64,000 bases of DNA from Herbaspirillum seropedicae (GTDB lineage Bacteria > Pseudomonadota > Gammaproteobacteria > Burkholderiales > Burkholderiaceae_D). The notes beneath the pieces are model-generated. The model was not told where the DNA came from. It searched no databases and saw nothing but the letters and a program-made list of their open reading frames with translations. Positions 1 to 8,316 of the stretch are shown here, in pieces. The stretch is taken from the NCBI RefSeq assembly GCF_001040945.1, contig NZ_CP011930.1, forward strand, positions 1,054,001 through 1,118,000, read 5' to 3'. Made by a program: the position numbers and the translations under genes. How positions within the stretch are numbered: position 1 is the first letter of the stretch; each line of letters opens with the position of its first letter.

Positions 1-1263
1 TACTTCCTGACCGCCATCGTGATGCTGCTGGCCGACTGGATCGGGTCGGTCACGCTCAACGTCGGTCCGGGCAAGGTGGTGCTCCTGCCCATGGTGTGGG
101 CCATCCTGATGGGCGGCGTGCTGGGGCTGCTGCACAAGTCCATGCCGGCGCCGCTGCGACTGGATACGTCCCTGCAATTCCGCGCGGCCTCGGTGCTGCA
201 GCCGGCACTGTTGCTGTTCATCGCCAAGCTGGGCCTGATGGTGGGCAGTTCGCTGCCCAAGCTGGCCGCCGCCGGCTGGGCGCTGGCTTTCCAGGAGCTG
301 GGGCATTTCGTCGGCACCATCCTGATCGGCCTGCCGCTGGCGCTGCTGCTGGGCATCAAGCGCGAGGCCATCGGCGCTACCTTCTCGGTGGGGCGCGAAC
401 CCAGCCTGGCCATCATCGGCGAGCGCTACGGCATGGATTCTCCCGAGGGGCGCGGCGTGCTGGCCGAGTACCTGACCGGGACCCTGTTCGGGGCCGTGTT
501 CATTGCCATCCTGGCGGGCTTCCTGGCCAGCCTCAACCTCTTCCATCCGTATGCGCTGGCCATGGGGGCGGGCGTGGGCTCGGGCAGCATGATGGCGGCG
601 GCGGCCGGCGCCGTGGCGGCCCAGCAGACTGCCGACGTGGCCAAGGACGTGATGACCTTTGCGGCGGCCAGCAACCTCATCACCACCACATTGGGTACCT
701 ACTTCACGCTGTTCATCTCGCTGCCGCTGGCGGTGTATGGCTATCGCGTGCTGGAACCCATCCTCGGGCGCACCACGCGGGCGTCCACCGAGCAGAGCCA
801 GGTCAGCGCCAGTGACCATGCCGAGGTGCCGGAACTGAATCCGCTGCAAAAGTGGGGCGCCTGGGGTGTGGCGGCGGTACTGACCCTGGTGAGCGACTGG
901 ATCCTCTATGGCAGCAAGCCCATCGAGACCTTGCCCGGCATGCTGGTGATCCTGGCGGCGGTGGCCGTGGGTGACGTGTTGTGCCGTCTGACGGGGCGCA
1001 GGGTGCCGGCGGTATGCTGGGTGTCCATCATGGCCATGGCACTGACCTCGCCGCTCTGTCCGTGGGCGCCGCAGCTGGTGGCGCTGACCGGCAAGATCAA
1101 TTTCCTGTCGGTGACGCCGGTCATGCTGACCTTCGCCGGCCTGTCGCTGGCCAAGGATATTCCGGCCTTCCGCCGCCTGGGCTGGCGCATCGTGCTGGTG
1201 TCCTTCGCCGCCAATGCCGGCACCTTTATCGGTGCCACCCTGGTGGCCGAGATCTTCCATTGA
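1..1263 (+). CDS. DUF3100 family integral membrane protein (5' end cut by window)
   Basis: The reading frame is open from the first base, so the true start lies outside the window; a GTG at 19 is only the first in-window start. The visible part of about 420 residues is almost entirely hydrophobic, with some ten predicted membrane segments. The pattern REPSLAIIGERYG followed by SPEGRG and a glycine-rich GAGVGSGSMMAAAAGA stretch is what I know from DUF3100 proteins, putative transporters of unknown substrate. It is followed after 150 bases by another transporter on the same strand. The family call is from recognition; substrate is not inferable. Confidence 0.75.
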   Translation, partial: YFLTAIVMLLADWIGSVTLNVGPGKVVLLPMVWAILMGGVLGLLHKSMPAPLRLDTSLQFRAASVLQPALLLFIAKLGLMVGSSLPKLAAAGWALAFQELGHFVGTILIGLPLALLLGIKREAIGATFSVGREPSLAIIGERYGMDSPEGRGVLAEYLTGTLFGAVFIAILAGFLASLNLFHPYALAMGAGVGSGSMMAAAAGAVAAQQTADVAKDVMTFAAASNLITTTLGTYFTLFISLPLAVYGYRVLEPILGRTTRASTEQSQVSASDHAEVPELNPLQKWGAWGVAAVLTLVSDWILYGSKPIETLPGMLVILAAVAVGDVLCRLTGRRVPAVCWVSIMAMALTSPLCPWAPQLVALTGKINFLSVTPVMLTFAGLSLAKDIPAFRRLGWRIVLVSFAANAGTFIGATLVAEIFH

Positions 1264-1351
1264 GCGCAAATAAAACCGCGCTTTGCTGGCCCAGATCAAA
1301 ACATCGGCAATGAGCGCGACTGTGCGCTGACCCGGCTGACTATACTGGCGA

Positions 1352-1388
1352 AAGATGGCCGTACGGCAACAGGCTGTGCGGCCATCTT
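1352..1388 (+). other. Hairpin in the leader of the DASS transporter gene
   Basis: A perfect 10-base stem (AAGATGGCCG at 1352-1361 pairing with CGGCCATCTT at 1379-1388) sits 25 bases before the ATG at 1414. A TATACT hexamer at 1341-1346 could be a -10 element, which would place the hairpin at the very 5' end of the mRNA. No T-run follows, so it is a poor intrinsic terminator; a 5' stabilising stem or a rho-assisted end of the upstream gene are alternatives. Confidence 0.4.
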
Positions 1389-1413
1389 GTGTTTAGTCAT
1401 CCAGGATGCCCTC

Positions 1414-2919
1414 ATGCTTGCCCAACTCAAAGCCGCCTTCAAGTATTTCAACGATGCCGTTCCCTTCAAGCTGGTCCCGGCGCTGATCGCCACCGCGGTC
1501 CTGATCGCGCTCTTGCTCACGCCCTGTCCGACCGGCCTGGAGCCCAAGGCCTGGGCGCTGGTGGCGATCTTCCTCACCACCATCGTCGCCATCATCCTCA
1601 AGGTCATGCCCATCGGCGTGATGGCGATGATGGCCATCGTCATCGTCTCGCTGTCGCAGGTCACCTCGACCTCTTCCAAAGGGGCGATCACCGATGCGCT
1701 GGCCAGTTTTTCCAACCCGCTGATCTGGCTCATCGTGGTGGCCATCCTGATCTCGCGCGGATTGAAGAAGACCGGGCTGGGCCGTCGCGTGGGACTGATG
1801 TTCATTGCCCTGCTGGGCAAGCGCACCATCGGCATCGGCTATGGCCTGGCCATCTGCGAACTGGTGCTGGCGCCCTTCACGCCCAGCAATACCGCACGCG
1901 GCGGCGGCATCGTCCACCCCATCATGAAGTCGATCGCCAACGCCTTCGATTCCGATCCCGCCAAGGGGACGCAGAACAAGGTCGGCAGCTATCTGGCGCT
2001 GGTCAACTACCACGCCAATCCGATCACTTCGGCCATGTTCCTCACCGCCACCGCGCCCAATCCGCTGGTGGTGAACTACGTGGCCAAGGCCACCGGTCAT
2101 GCGCTGCAACTGACCTGGACCACCTGGGCGCTGTGCATGCTGTTGCCCGGCCTGGTGTGCCTGCTGATCATGCCGATGGTGATCTACCTGCTCTCGCCAC
2201 CGGAATTGAAGTCCACGCCCAACGCCGTCGATTACGCCCGCAGCGAGCTGGACAAGATGGGCAAGCTCGGCGCCAGCGAAAAGGTGATGCTGGGCACCTT
2301 CGCCCTGTTGCTGCTGTTGTGGGCCAACGTCCCGGCCATGTTGCTTGGTGCGGCCTTCACGCTTGATCCCACGGTGGTAGCGTTCGTGGGCTTGTTCGTG
2401 CTCATCATCACCGGCACCATCGACTGGGACGACGTGCTCTCCGAGAAGAGCGCGTGGGACACCCTGGTCTGGTTTGGCGCGCTGGTGATGCTGGCCGAGC
2501 AGTTGAACAAGACCGGCGTGGTGGCCTGGTTCTCGGAAGGCATGAAGGCCGCCATCGTCGCCAGCGGCATGGGCTGGATCGCCGTGGCCGCAGTGCTGCT
2601 GCTGGTGTTCGTGCTGTCGCACTACTTCTTTGCCAGCACCACCGCGCACATCAGCGCGATGATGCTGGCCTTCCTGACCGTCGGTGCGCAATTGCTGCCG
2701 CCGCAGTACGTGGTCCCCTTCATGCTGATGATGACCGCAGGTTCGGGCGTGATGATGACGCTGACCCATTACGCCACCGGCACCTCGCCCATCATCTTCG
2801 GCAGCGGCTATGTCTCCATGGGCAAGTGGTGGGGCGTGGGCTTTGTGATGGCGGTGGTGGAGCTGCTGGTGTTTGCGACGGTGGGGATGGTGTGGTGGAA
2901 GGGGTTGGGGTATTGGTAG
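1414..2919 (+). CDS. DASS (SLC13) family anion:sodium symporter, dicarboxylate/2-oxoglutarate type
   Basis: Inner-membrane carrier of 501 residues with about 12 hydrophobic segments. It belongs to the divalent anion:Na+ symporter family: the motif TSAMFLTATAPNP around residues 205-217 and a second symmetry-related TGTSPIIFGSGY near residue 460 are the hallmark substrate/sodium-binding repeats. The subgroup resembles the plastid 2-oxoglutarate/malate translocator, so C4-C5 dicarboxylates are likely substrates. The frame extends upstream to 1387, but ATG 1414 is preferred because an AGGA lies 8 bases ahead and the first charged residues follow it. Exact substrate is not inferable. Confidence 0.85.
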   Translation: MLAQLKAAFKYFNDAVPFKLVPALIATAVLIALLLTPCPTGLEPKAWALVAIFLTTIVAIILKVMPIGVMAMMAIVIVSLSQVTSTSSKGAITDALASFSNPLIWLIVVAILISRGLKKTGLGRRVGLMFIALLGKRTIGIGYGLAICELVLAPFTPSNTARGGGIVHPIMKSIANAFDSDPAKGTQNKVGSYLALVNYHANPITSAMFLTATAPNPLVVNYVAKATGHALQLTWTTWALCMLLPGLVCLLIMPMVIYLLSPPELKSTPNAVDYARSELDKMGKLGASEKVMLGTFALLLLLWANVPAMLLGAAFTLDPTVVAFVGLFVLIITGTIDWDDVLSEKSAWDTLVWFGALVMLAEQLNKTGVVAWFSEGMKAAIVASGMGWIAVAAVLLLVFVLSHYFFASTTAHISAMMLAFLTVGAQLLPPQYVVPFMLMMTAGSGVMMTLTHYATGTSPIIFGSGYVSMGKWWGVGFVMAVVELLVFATVGMVWWKGLGYW

Positions 2920-3071
2920 GATTTTTCCGTCCTCGAAGCGGAGCAACATTGCGGGCTGTTATTGGTGGTGCGGCTTCGCTTCGTGATCGGTTCGGGCCAG
3001 AATGCGGCTTCCATCGTCACCTCAGCGAGGTTTGCATCATGCGGTAAATTGATTCTGTATCACCAGGCGAG

Positions 3072-3347
3072 TTGCTTAAGCGGGAGTTCCTGGAGCCCTT
3101 GTGCATCGCCCAATACCGCCTGGCAAAGGAAATCGGCGTCTCGCAGTTGCGCATCAGCGAGATCGTCAACGGCAAGCGCGCCATCACGGCAGATACCGAT
3201 TTGCGGCTGGCGCGCTTCTTCGGTTTATCCGATGGTTACTGGCTGCGTGCTCAGGTTGTGCATGACACTGAGGTGGCGCGGGAAAAGATGCGTGATGTGC
3301 TGGCGGGCATCAAGCAATGGCAACCCAAGGAATCCACTCCGGCCTGA
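3072..3347 (+). CDS. HigA-family antitoxin, orphan and interrupted at its 5' end
   Basis: DNA-binding antitoxin fold: the segment QYRLAKEIGVSQLRISEIVNG is the helix-turn-helix, followed by the family signature KRAITADTDLRLARFFG. In HigBA modules this protein neutralises the HigB RNase and represses its own operon. Full-length HigA normally starts MRKID-x-V-x-PGE. Here an ATG at 3039 with a GAGG 8 bases ahead reads M-R-stop and then continues in the same frame as IDSVSPGELLKREFLEP, so one nonsense codon (TAA at 3045) separates a good start from the body. TTG 3072 is the first usable alternative start in the track of this frame. No HigB-like toxin is visible in the 119 bases before 3039 or after the gene. 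Probably a decaying orphan antitoxin. Confidence 0.7.
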   Translation: MLKREFLEPLCIAQYRLAKEIGVSQLRISEIVNGKRAITADTDLRLARFFGLSDGYWLRAQVVHDTEVAREKMRDVLAGIKQWQPKESTPA

Positions 3348-3366
3348 GGGTGAAACGCAATCAATG

Positions 3367-3400
3367 AAAATGGCGGCTTCCAAAAGGAGCCGCCATTTTT
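3367..3400. terminator. Bidirectional intrinsic terminator between higA-like gene and adhP
   Basis: Stem built from ATGGCGGC and GCCGCCAT with a TCC/GGA extension and an AAAA loop (one bulged T), flanked by A-run on the left and T-run on the right. It can end transcription from both convergent genes. Confidence 0.85.
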
Positions 3401-3429
3401 CATGCCACTGATCTTCTGGCTTCGGACGC

Positions 3430-4455
3430 TTACTTCAGATCCAGCACAATCCGCCCATCAATCTTGCCCTCTTCCATCCGCGCAAAGATGGCATTGATGT
3501 TGTCCAGCTTGTCCCAGGTGAAGTGCGCAGCGACCTTGCCTTCGGCGGCGAAGACCAGCGACTCTTCCAGATCCTGGCGGGTGCCGACGATGGAGCCGCG
3601 CACGGTGATGCGCTTCAAGACGGTGTTGAACACCGGCAGGCTGATGTCGCCGGGCGGCAATCCGACCAGCGCCATGGTGCCACGTGCGCGCAGGAAGCCG
3701 AAGGCCTGTTCCATCGCCTTGGGTGAGACTGCTGTGACCAGCGCGCCATGCGCGCCGCCGATGATGCGCTGGACTTCGGCCACGGCGTTGTGGTTGCGGC
3801 CATCGACGGTGAGGTCGGCGCCCAGCTTCTTGGCCAGCGCCAGCTTGTCTTCGTGGATGTCGGCGGCGACCACGTGCATGCCCATGGCCTTGGCGTATTG
3901 CACGGCCATGTGGCCCAGGCCGCCAATGCCGGAGATGACGACCCACTCACCGGGACGTACCTCGGTTTCCTTCAAGCCCTTGTAGACGGTCACGCCGGCG
4001 CACAGCACCGGGGCGGCGGGGCCGAAGTCCAGGTTGTCGGGCAGGTGACCGACGAACTTGGGATCGGCCAGGCCGTATTCGGCAAAGCTGCCGTTGACGG
4101 AATAGCCGGTGTTCTGTTGTTCGGCGCACAGGGTTTCCCAGCCGGTGCGGCAGGGCGAGCAGCAGCCGCAGGCCGTGTGCAGCCAGGGCACGCCGACGCG
4201 GTCGCCTTCCTTGACGTGCTTGACGCCCGCGCCTACGGCGGCGACATAGCCGGTGCCTTCGTGGCCGGGAATGAAGGGGGGCGTGGGCTTGACGGGCCAG
4301 TCGCCGTGCGCTGCGTGCAGGTCGGTATGGCACACGCCGCTGGCTTCGAACTTGACCAGGATCTGGCCCGGCGCAGGCGTGGGGACGGGAACTTGCTCGA
4401 TGGACAGGGGCTTGCCGAATTCGCGGACGACGGCCGCTTTCATCATTTGCGTCAT
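3430..4455 (-). CDS. adhP: Zinc-dependent alcohol dehydrogenase AdhP
   Basis: NAD(P)-dependent oxidation of primary alcohols (or the reverse) in the cytoplasm. The 341-residue protein has the medium-chain dehydrogenase layout: catalytic zinc region with Cys42 and the GHE motif (His65-Glu66), structural zinc cysteines 96, 99, 102 and 110 in CGCCSPC plus LC, and a Rossmann GIGGLGHMAVQYAKAMG motif near residue 170. The frame can be read from a GTG at 4461, but GAGGAG abuts that GTG and lies 5 bases before the ATG at 4455, so 4455 is preferred. Single gene, convergent with the higA-like gene and sharing its terminator. Confidence 0.92.
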   Translation of the reverse strand: MTQMMKAAVVREFGKPLSIEQVPVPTPAPGQILVKFEASGVCHTDLHAAHGDWPVKPTPPFIPGHEGTGYVAAVGAGVKHVKEGDRVGVPWLHTACGCCSPCRTGWETLCAEQQNTGYSVNGSFAEYGLADPKFVGHLPDNLDFGPAAPVLCAGVTVYKGLKETEVRPGEWVVISGIGGLGHMAVQYAKAMGMHVVAADIHEDKLALAKKLGADLTVDGRNHNAVAEVQRIIGGAHGALVTAVSPKAMEQAFGFLRARGTMALVGLPPGDISLPVFNTVLKRITVRGSIVGTRQDLEESLVFAAEGKVAAHFTWDKLDNINAIFARMEEGKIDGRIVLDLK

Positions 4456-4695
4456 ATGCACTCCTCGGGGGGATCAACGGGATGCGAGGGCAGGGCGGCC
4501 TTGTGCTGCGCTGGCGGCCTGTTGTTCCTGCCTGCGGATGTCACTATCCTCCGCGCCCGGCATGACGACAATCGATGAATGCGCATGGATTGATCCATGT
4601 CGCCCATTGTTCAAAAACTTGATTTTTCTCTATTCATATCGCTTAACTGGAAAGCAAGCACAATCTCGCTCCGGATGCAGGTCCGTGGCGGCCGA

Positions 4696-5454
4696 TCACT
4701 TGGCGATCACCACTTCCACATCCGTCTCGGCCAGCAGCTTGGCCAGTTCCGGCGGGGGCGGGGCGTCGGTAAAGAGCACGTCGATCTGCGACAGGTGCGC
4801 CATCTTCACCAGCGCCTGCCGGCCGAACTTGCTGGCGTCGGCGACCAGCCAGACCTGGCGGGATTGTTCGATGATGGTCTGGGCGACCTTGACTTCGCGT
4901 GCATCGAAGTCACGCAGGACGCCATCCATTTCGATACTGGAAATGCCGATGATGCCGATGTCCACCTTGAACTGGCGGATGAAATCGATGGTGGCTTCGC
5001 CGACGATGCCGCGGTCGCGCGCGCGCACCACGCCGCCGGCGATGATCACTTCCAGCGCCGGATTGCTGGCCAGCGAATTGGCCACGTTCAGGTTGTTGGT
5101 CACCACATGCAGGTTCTTGTGCTGCTGCAGGGCCAGCGCCACCTCTTCGGTGGTGGTGCCCAGGTTGAGGATGAGCGAACAGCCATCCGGCACGCGCGCG
5201 GCCACGGTGCGGCCGATGCGGCGCTTGGCCTCGGCATGCATGACCTGGCGCTGCGGATAGGCAATGTTTTCCGTCGAGGACAGCAGCCCTACGCCACCGT
5301 GGTAGCGCGCCAGCAGGCTGGCGTCGACCATGGCCTTGACGTCGCGCCGTACCGTCTGGGTGGTGACGTTGAGCTGCTGGGCCAGCTCTTCCACGGAGAT
5401 CGTGCCGTGCTTGCGCACGCATTCCAGCAGGGTTTGTTGCCTGGGGTTGAGCAT
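4696..5454 (-). CDS. glpR: DeoR-family repressor of glycerol utilisation, GlpR
   Basis: Transcription factor of 252 residues. The N-terminal DeoR helix-turn-helix is seen in HGTISVEELAQQLNVTTQTVRRDVK and the C-terminal sugar-phosphate sensor domain in NLGTTTEEVALAL, VVTNNLNVANSL and the GDRGIVG-like segment RDRGIVGEA. GlpR-type proteins release DNA when glycerol-3-phosphate binds. The frame extends to 5502, but the ATG at 5454 gives the usual family length and starts MLNPRQQTLL as in homologues. It is divergent from glpD and the whole glycerol operon, so autoregulation and control of the operon from the shared intergenic region are likely. Confidence 0.9.
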   Translation of the reverse strand: MLNPRQQTLLECVRKHGTISVEELAQQLNVTTQTVRRDVKAMVDASLLARYHGGVGLLSSTENIAYPQRQVMHAEAKRRIGRTVAARVPDGCSLILNLGTTTEEVALALQQHKNLHVVTNNLNVANSLASNPALEVIIAGGVVRARDRGIVGEATIDFIRQFKVDIGIIGISSIEMDGVLRDFDAREVKVAQTIIEQSRQVWLVADASKFGRQALVKMAHLSQIDVLFTDAPPPPELAKLLAETDVEVVIAK

Positions 5455-5486
5455 GGTGTGATAGTTGATAAATGAATAATTATTCT

Positions 5487-5526
5487 GATCGAATATGAAC
5501 ATTAAAAAACATAAACGAACTTAAAA
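5487..5526. promoter_or_regulatory. Candidate GlpR operator with 10-base periodic repeats
   Basis: On the minus strand this stretch reads as consecutive 10-mers TTCGTTTATG, TTTTTTAATG, TTCATATTCG, i.e. a 10-base repeat with TTC/TTT at each start. On the plus strand the same thing appears as GAAC-ATTAAA and GAAC-TTAAAA spaced 20 bases apart. DeoR-family repressors commonly bind such helical-phase direct repeats, and the site lies between glpR and glpD, immediately upstream of the putative glpD promoter. Binding is inference. Confidence 0.5.
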
Positions 5527-5539
5527 CAACAAATAATTG

Positions 5540-5569
5540 TTGATTTACTTTCGGGATGTCGCTTATCTT
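5540..5569 (+). promoter_or_regulatory. Putative sigma-70 promoter of glpD operon
   Basis: TTGATT at 5540-5545 and TATCTT at 5564-5569 with an 18-base spacer, about 60 bases upstream of the glpD ATG and directly downstream of the candidate GlpR operator. Confidence 0.45.
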
Positions 5570-5632
5570 ACGGTGCATTGGCAACTCCGGGGCACCGGCG
5601 TGCGCGCACTGAACGAAGTGGAGAAGAGGCGA

Positions 5633-7165
5633 ATGACGCTCGAATACGATCTCTTGGTAGTAGGCGGTGGCATCAATGGCGCCGGCATCGCGCGCGATGC
5701 TGCCGGCCGTGGCCTGCGCGTGCTGCTGTGTGAACAGCACGACCTGGCCCAGCATACGTCCTCGGCCAGCACCAAGCTCATCCATGGTGGCCTGCGCTAC
5801 CTGGAATACTATGAATTCAAGCTGGTGCGCAAGGCGCTGCAGGAGCGTGAAGTGCTGCTGCGTTCGGCCCCGCACATCATCTGGCCGCTGCGCTTTGTCA
5901 TGCCGCACGATGCCAACCAGCGCCCGGCCTGGATGATCCGCGCCGGCCTGTTCATGTACGATCACCTCGCCAAGCGCGAGATCCTGCCTCCCTCCGAGGG
6001 CGCCAACCTGGCTCGCCATGACGCCGGCCAGCCGCTCAAGGGCGATTACCGCAAGGGCTTTGTCTATTCCGACGGCTGGGTCGATGATGCGCGCCTGGTG
6101 GTGTTGAATGCGATGGATGCGCAAGAGCGCGGCGCCCGCATCCTCACCCGCACCAAGTGCATCAGCGCGCGCCGCGAAGGCGATATCTGGCATGCCGTGC
6201 TGGAACACCAGCGCGAGGGCGGCGTGCAGCAGGAAGAAGTGCGCGCACGCGCCATCGTCAATGCCGCCGGTCCCTGGGCTGCGCGCTTTGCACAGGCCGT
6301 GCCGCAGGCCAAGAGCGGGCGCAGCCTGCGCCTGATCAAGGGCAGCCACATCGTGGTCAAGCGCATGTTCGACCACCCCTACGCCTACATCTTCCAGAAC
6401 CCGGACAAGCGCATCATCTTCGCCATTCCCTACCAGGAAGAATTCACCCTCATCGGCACCACCGACCTGGAGTACCACGGCGACGCCGGCAAGGTCGAGA
6501 TCGATGCGGCGGAGATCGACTACCTCTGCGACATGGCCAACCGCTATTTCAAGCGCCAGATCGGCAAGGAAGACGTGGTCTGGACCTACTCGGGCGTGCG
6601 TCCGCTGCTGGATGACAGCGCCGAGAATGCCTCGGCGATCACCCGCGACTACCTGCTCGAATGCGATGACGCCGGCGCCCCCATGTTGAACGTCTGGGGT
6701 GGCAAGATCACCACCTACCGCAAGCTGGCGGAGGAAGCGCTGGCCATGCTGGCGCCGCACCTGGGCGCATCTTCCCAATCGTGGACGGCGGGCGCACCGC
6801 TGCCGGGCGGTGACCTGGAGCAGCCCGGCAAGATGGTGGCGCGCTATGACTTCGACGCCTACCTGCGCAAGTTCCAGGCGCGCCATCCGTGGCTGCCTGC
6901 CGAGCTTGCCCATCGCTACGCGCGCAGCTATGGTTCGCGCGTGGAGCAGATCATCGGCCAGGCCGACAGCCTGGCGGCGCTCGGTGAAGAACTGAGCCCG
7001 GGCCTCTACGAAGCCGAGGCGCGGTATCTGGTGCAACATGAATGGGCGCGCAGCGCCGACGATATCCTGTGGCGCAGGAGCAAGCTGGGCCTGCATTGCG
7101 GACCCCAGCACAGAGGACGGCTGGAGGCATGGTTGGCAAGTCTGCCTGATCATGCCACCCTCTGA
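5633..7165 (+). CDS. glpD: Aerobic glycerol-3-phosphate dehydrogenase GlpD
   Basis: Membrane-associated FAD enzyme oxidising sn-glycerol-3-phosphate to dihydroxyacetone phosphate and feeding electrons to quinone. The 510-residue protein opens with the FAD dinucleotide-binding motif VVGGGINGAGIARDAAGRG, followed by the family signature SSASTKLIHGGLRYLEYYEF. WGGKITTYRKLAEEA near residue 360 is the second GlpD signature and the rest is the C-terminal alpha-helical cap. Start chosen at ATG 5633, with GAAGAGG just ahead; the frame is open further upstream but that part is in the regulatory region. First gene of the glycerol operon. Confidence 0.96.
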   Translation: MTLEYDLLVVGGGINGAGIARDAAGRGLRVLLCEQHDLAQHTSSASTKLIHGGLRYLEYYEFKLVRKALQEREVLLRSAPHIIWPLRFVMPHDANQRPAWMIRAGLFMYDHLAKREILPPSEGANLARHDAGQPLKGDYRKGFVYSDGWVDDARLVVLNAMDAQERGARILTRTKCISARREGDIWHAVLEHQREGGVQQEEVRARAIVNAAGPWAARFAQAVPQAKSGRSLRLIKGSHIVVKRMFDHPYAYIFQNPDKRIIFAIPYQEEFTLIGTTDLEYHGDAGKVEIDAAEIDYLCDMANRYFKRQIGKEDVVWTYSGVRPLLDDSAENASAITRDYLLECDDAGAPMLNVWGGKITTYRKLAEEALAMLAPHLGASSQSWTAGAPLPGGDLEQPGKMVARYDFDAYLRKFQARHPWLPAELAHRYARSYGSRVEQIIGQADSLAALGEELSPGLYEAEARYLVQHEWARSADDILWRRSKLGLHCGPQHRGRLEAWLASLPDHATL

Positions 7166-7214
7166 TCCCAGGTCGCCGCAAGCCATCAATTAAAAAAAGT
7201 AGCGAGGAGACAGC

Positions 7215-8315
7215 GTGACCCTGGAACTGAAACAAGTGGCCAAGACGGTCGGTGCCGAAACGCACCTGTACCCTCTTGACCTGAACCTTGCCAAAGGCGG
7301 CATCAATGTCTTGCTGGGACCGACCCAGGCCGGCAAGACCTCGCTGATGCGCATCATCGCCGGGCTCGACAAGCCCACCGCAGGCCGCGTGCTGGTCGAT
7401 GGCCAGGACGTGACCGGCGTGGGCGTGCGCGAGCGCAACCTGGCGATGGTCTACCAGCAATTCATCAACTATCCGGGCCTGACGGTGTTCGAGAACATCG
7501 CCGCGCCCCTGCGCCTGCAGAAGCAGCCCGAGCAGGAAATCAGCAAGCGCGTCAAGGAGATTGCCGACAAGCTGCACATCGCGCATCTCTTGCAGCGCCT
7601 GCCGGGCGAGCTCTCCGGCGGCCAGCAGCAGCGCTGCGCGCTGGCGCGTGCGCTGATCAAGCGCGCGCCGTTGGTACTTCTGGATGAACCGTTGGTCAAC
7701 CTCGATTACAAACTGCGCGAGGAATTGCGCAGCGAACTGATCTCGCTCTTCGCCACCGGCGACACCACCGTGGTCTACGCCACCACCGAGCCGCAGGAAG
7801 CGCTGCTGCTGGGCGGGCATACCGCGGTGATGCACCAGGGCCGCCTGCTGCAGTTCGCGCCGACCCTGGAACTGTTCAACAGCCCGGCCTCCACGCAGGT
7901 GGCTGCGATCTTCAATGATCCGCCCATGAACCTGCTGGAAGCCACGGCCATTGCCTCGGCTCCTGGCGTGGCGGCGATCTGCATGAGCGACGGCAGCGTG
8001 CTTGAAATCGCTGGCCGCCCGCTGGCCCTCTCCGAAGGGCAAAGCTGCAAGTTGGGCATCCGCTGCAATGACGTGCGCCTGGAAGCGCTCACCGGACCTG
8101 GCGTGAGCCTGGGCTGCAGCGTGACGCTGGCCGAACTGTCCGGCTCCGAAACCTACCTGCACCTGCGCCATGGCGAGGTGCCGCTGGTGGCGCAGCTGTC
8201 GGGCGTGCATGAGGTGGCCATCGGCAGCACGGTGCAAGTGAGCATCGCCGCTGCCAAGGCTTTCCTGTTCGATACACAGGGTCGCCTGTTGAGCGCCCCG
8301 ATGGAGACTCGCTGA
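7215..8315 (+). CDS. glpS: Glycerol ABC transporter ATP-binding protein GlpS
   Basis: One of two different nucleotide-binding subunits of the GlpSTPQUV-type glycerol importer. Walker A is GPTQAGKT (residues 35-42, Q replacing the usual S/G), signature LSGGQQQR near residues 133-140, Walker B LVLLDEP just after, and a C-terminal TOBE-like regulatory domain, as in maltose/UgpC-type importers. GTG start at 7215 with GAGGAG 6 bases ahead. It overlaps nothing but ends 1 base before the next gene's ATG, so the two ATPases are tightly coupled. The name follows the rhizobial operon with the same gene order. Confidence 0.88.
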   Translation: MTLELKQVAKTVGAETHLYPLDLNLAKGGINVLLGPTQAGKTSLMRIIAGLDKPTAGRVLVDGQDVTGVGVRERNLAMVYQQFINYPGLTVFENIAAPLRLQKQPEQEISKRVKEIADKLHIAHLLQRLPGELSGGQQQRCALARALIKRAPLVLLDEPLVNLDYKLREELRSELISLFATGDTTVVYATTEPQEALLLGGHTAVMHQGRLLQFAPTLELFNSPASTQVAAIFNDPPMNLLEATAIASAPGVAAICMSDGSVLEIAGRPLALSEGQSCKLGIRCNDVRLEALTGPGVSLGCSVTLAELSGSETYLHLRHGEVPLVAQLSGVHEVAIGSTVQVSIAAAKAFLFDTQGRLLSAPMETR

Positions 8316-8316
8316 C

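Noticed and set aside
2920..3038. HigB toxin gene upstream of the HigA-like gene
   Set aside because: All three frames were read; none shows the HigB/RelE ending or a start with ribosome site, and the space is too short for a toxin of about 90 residues.
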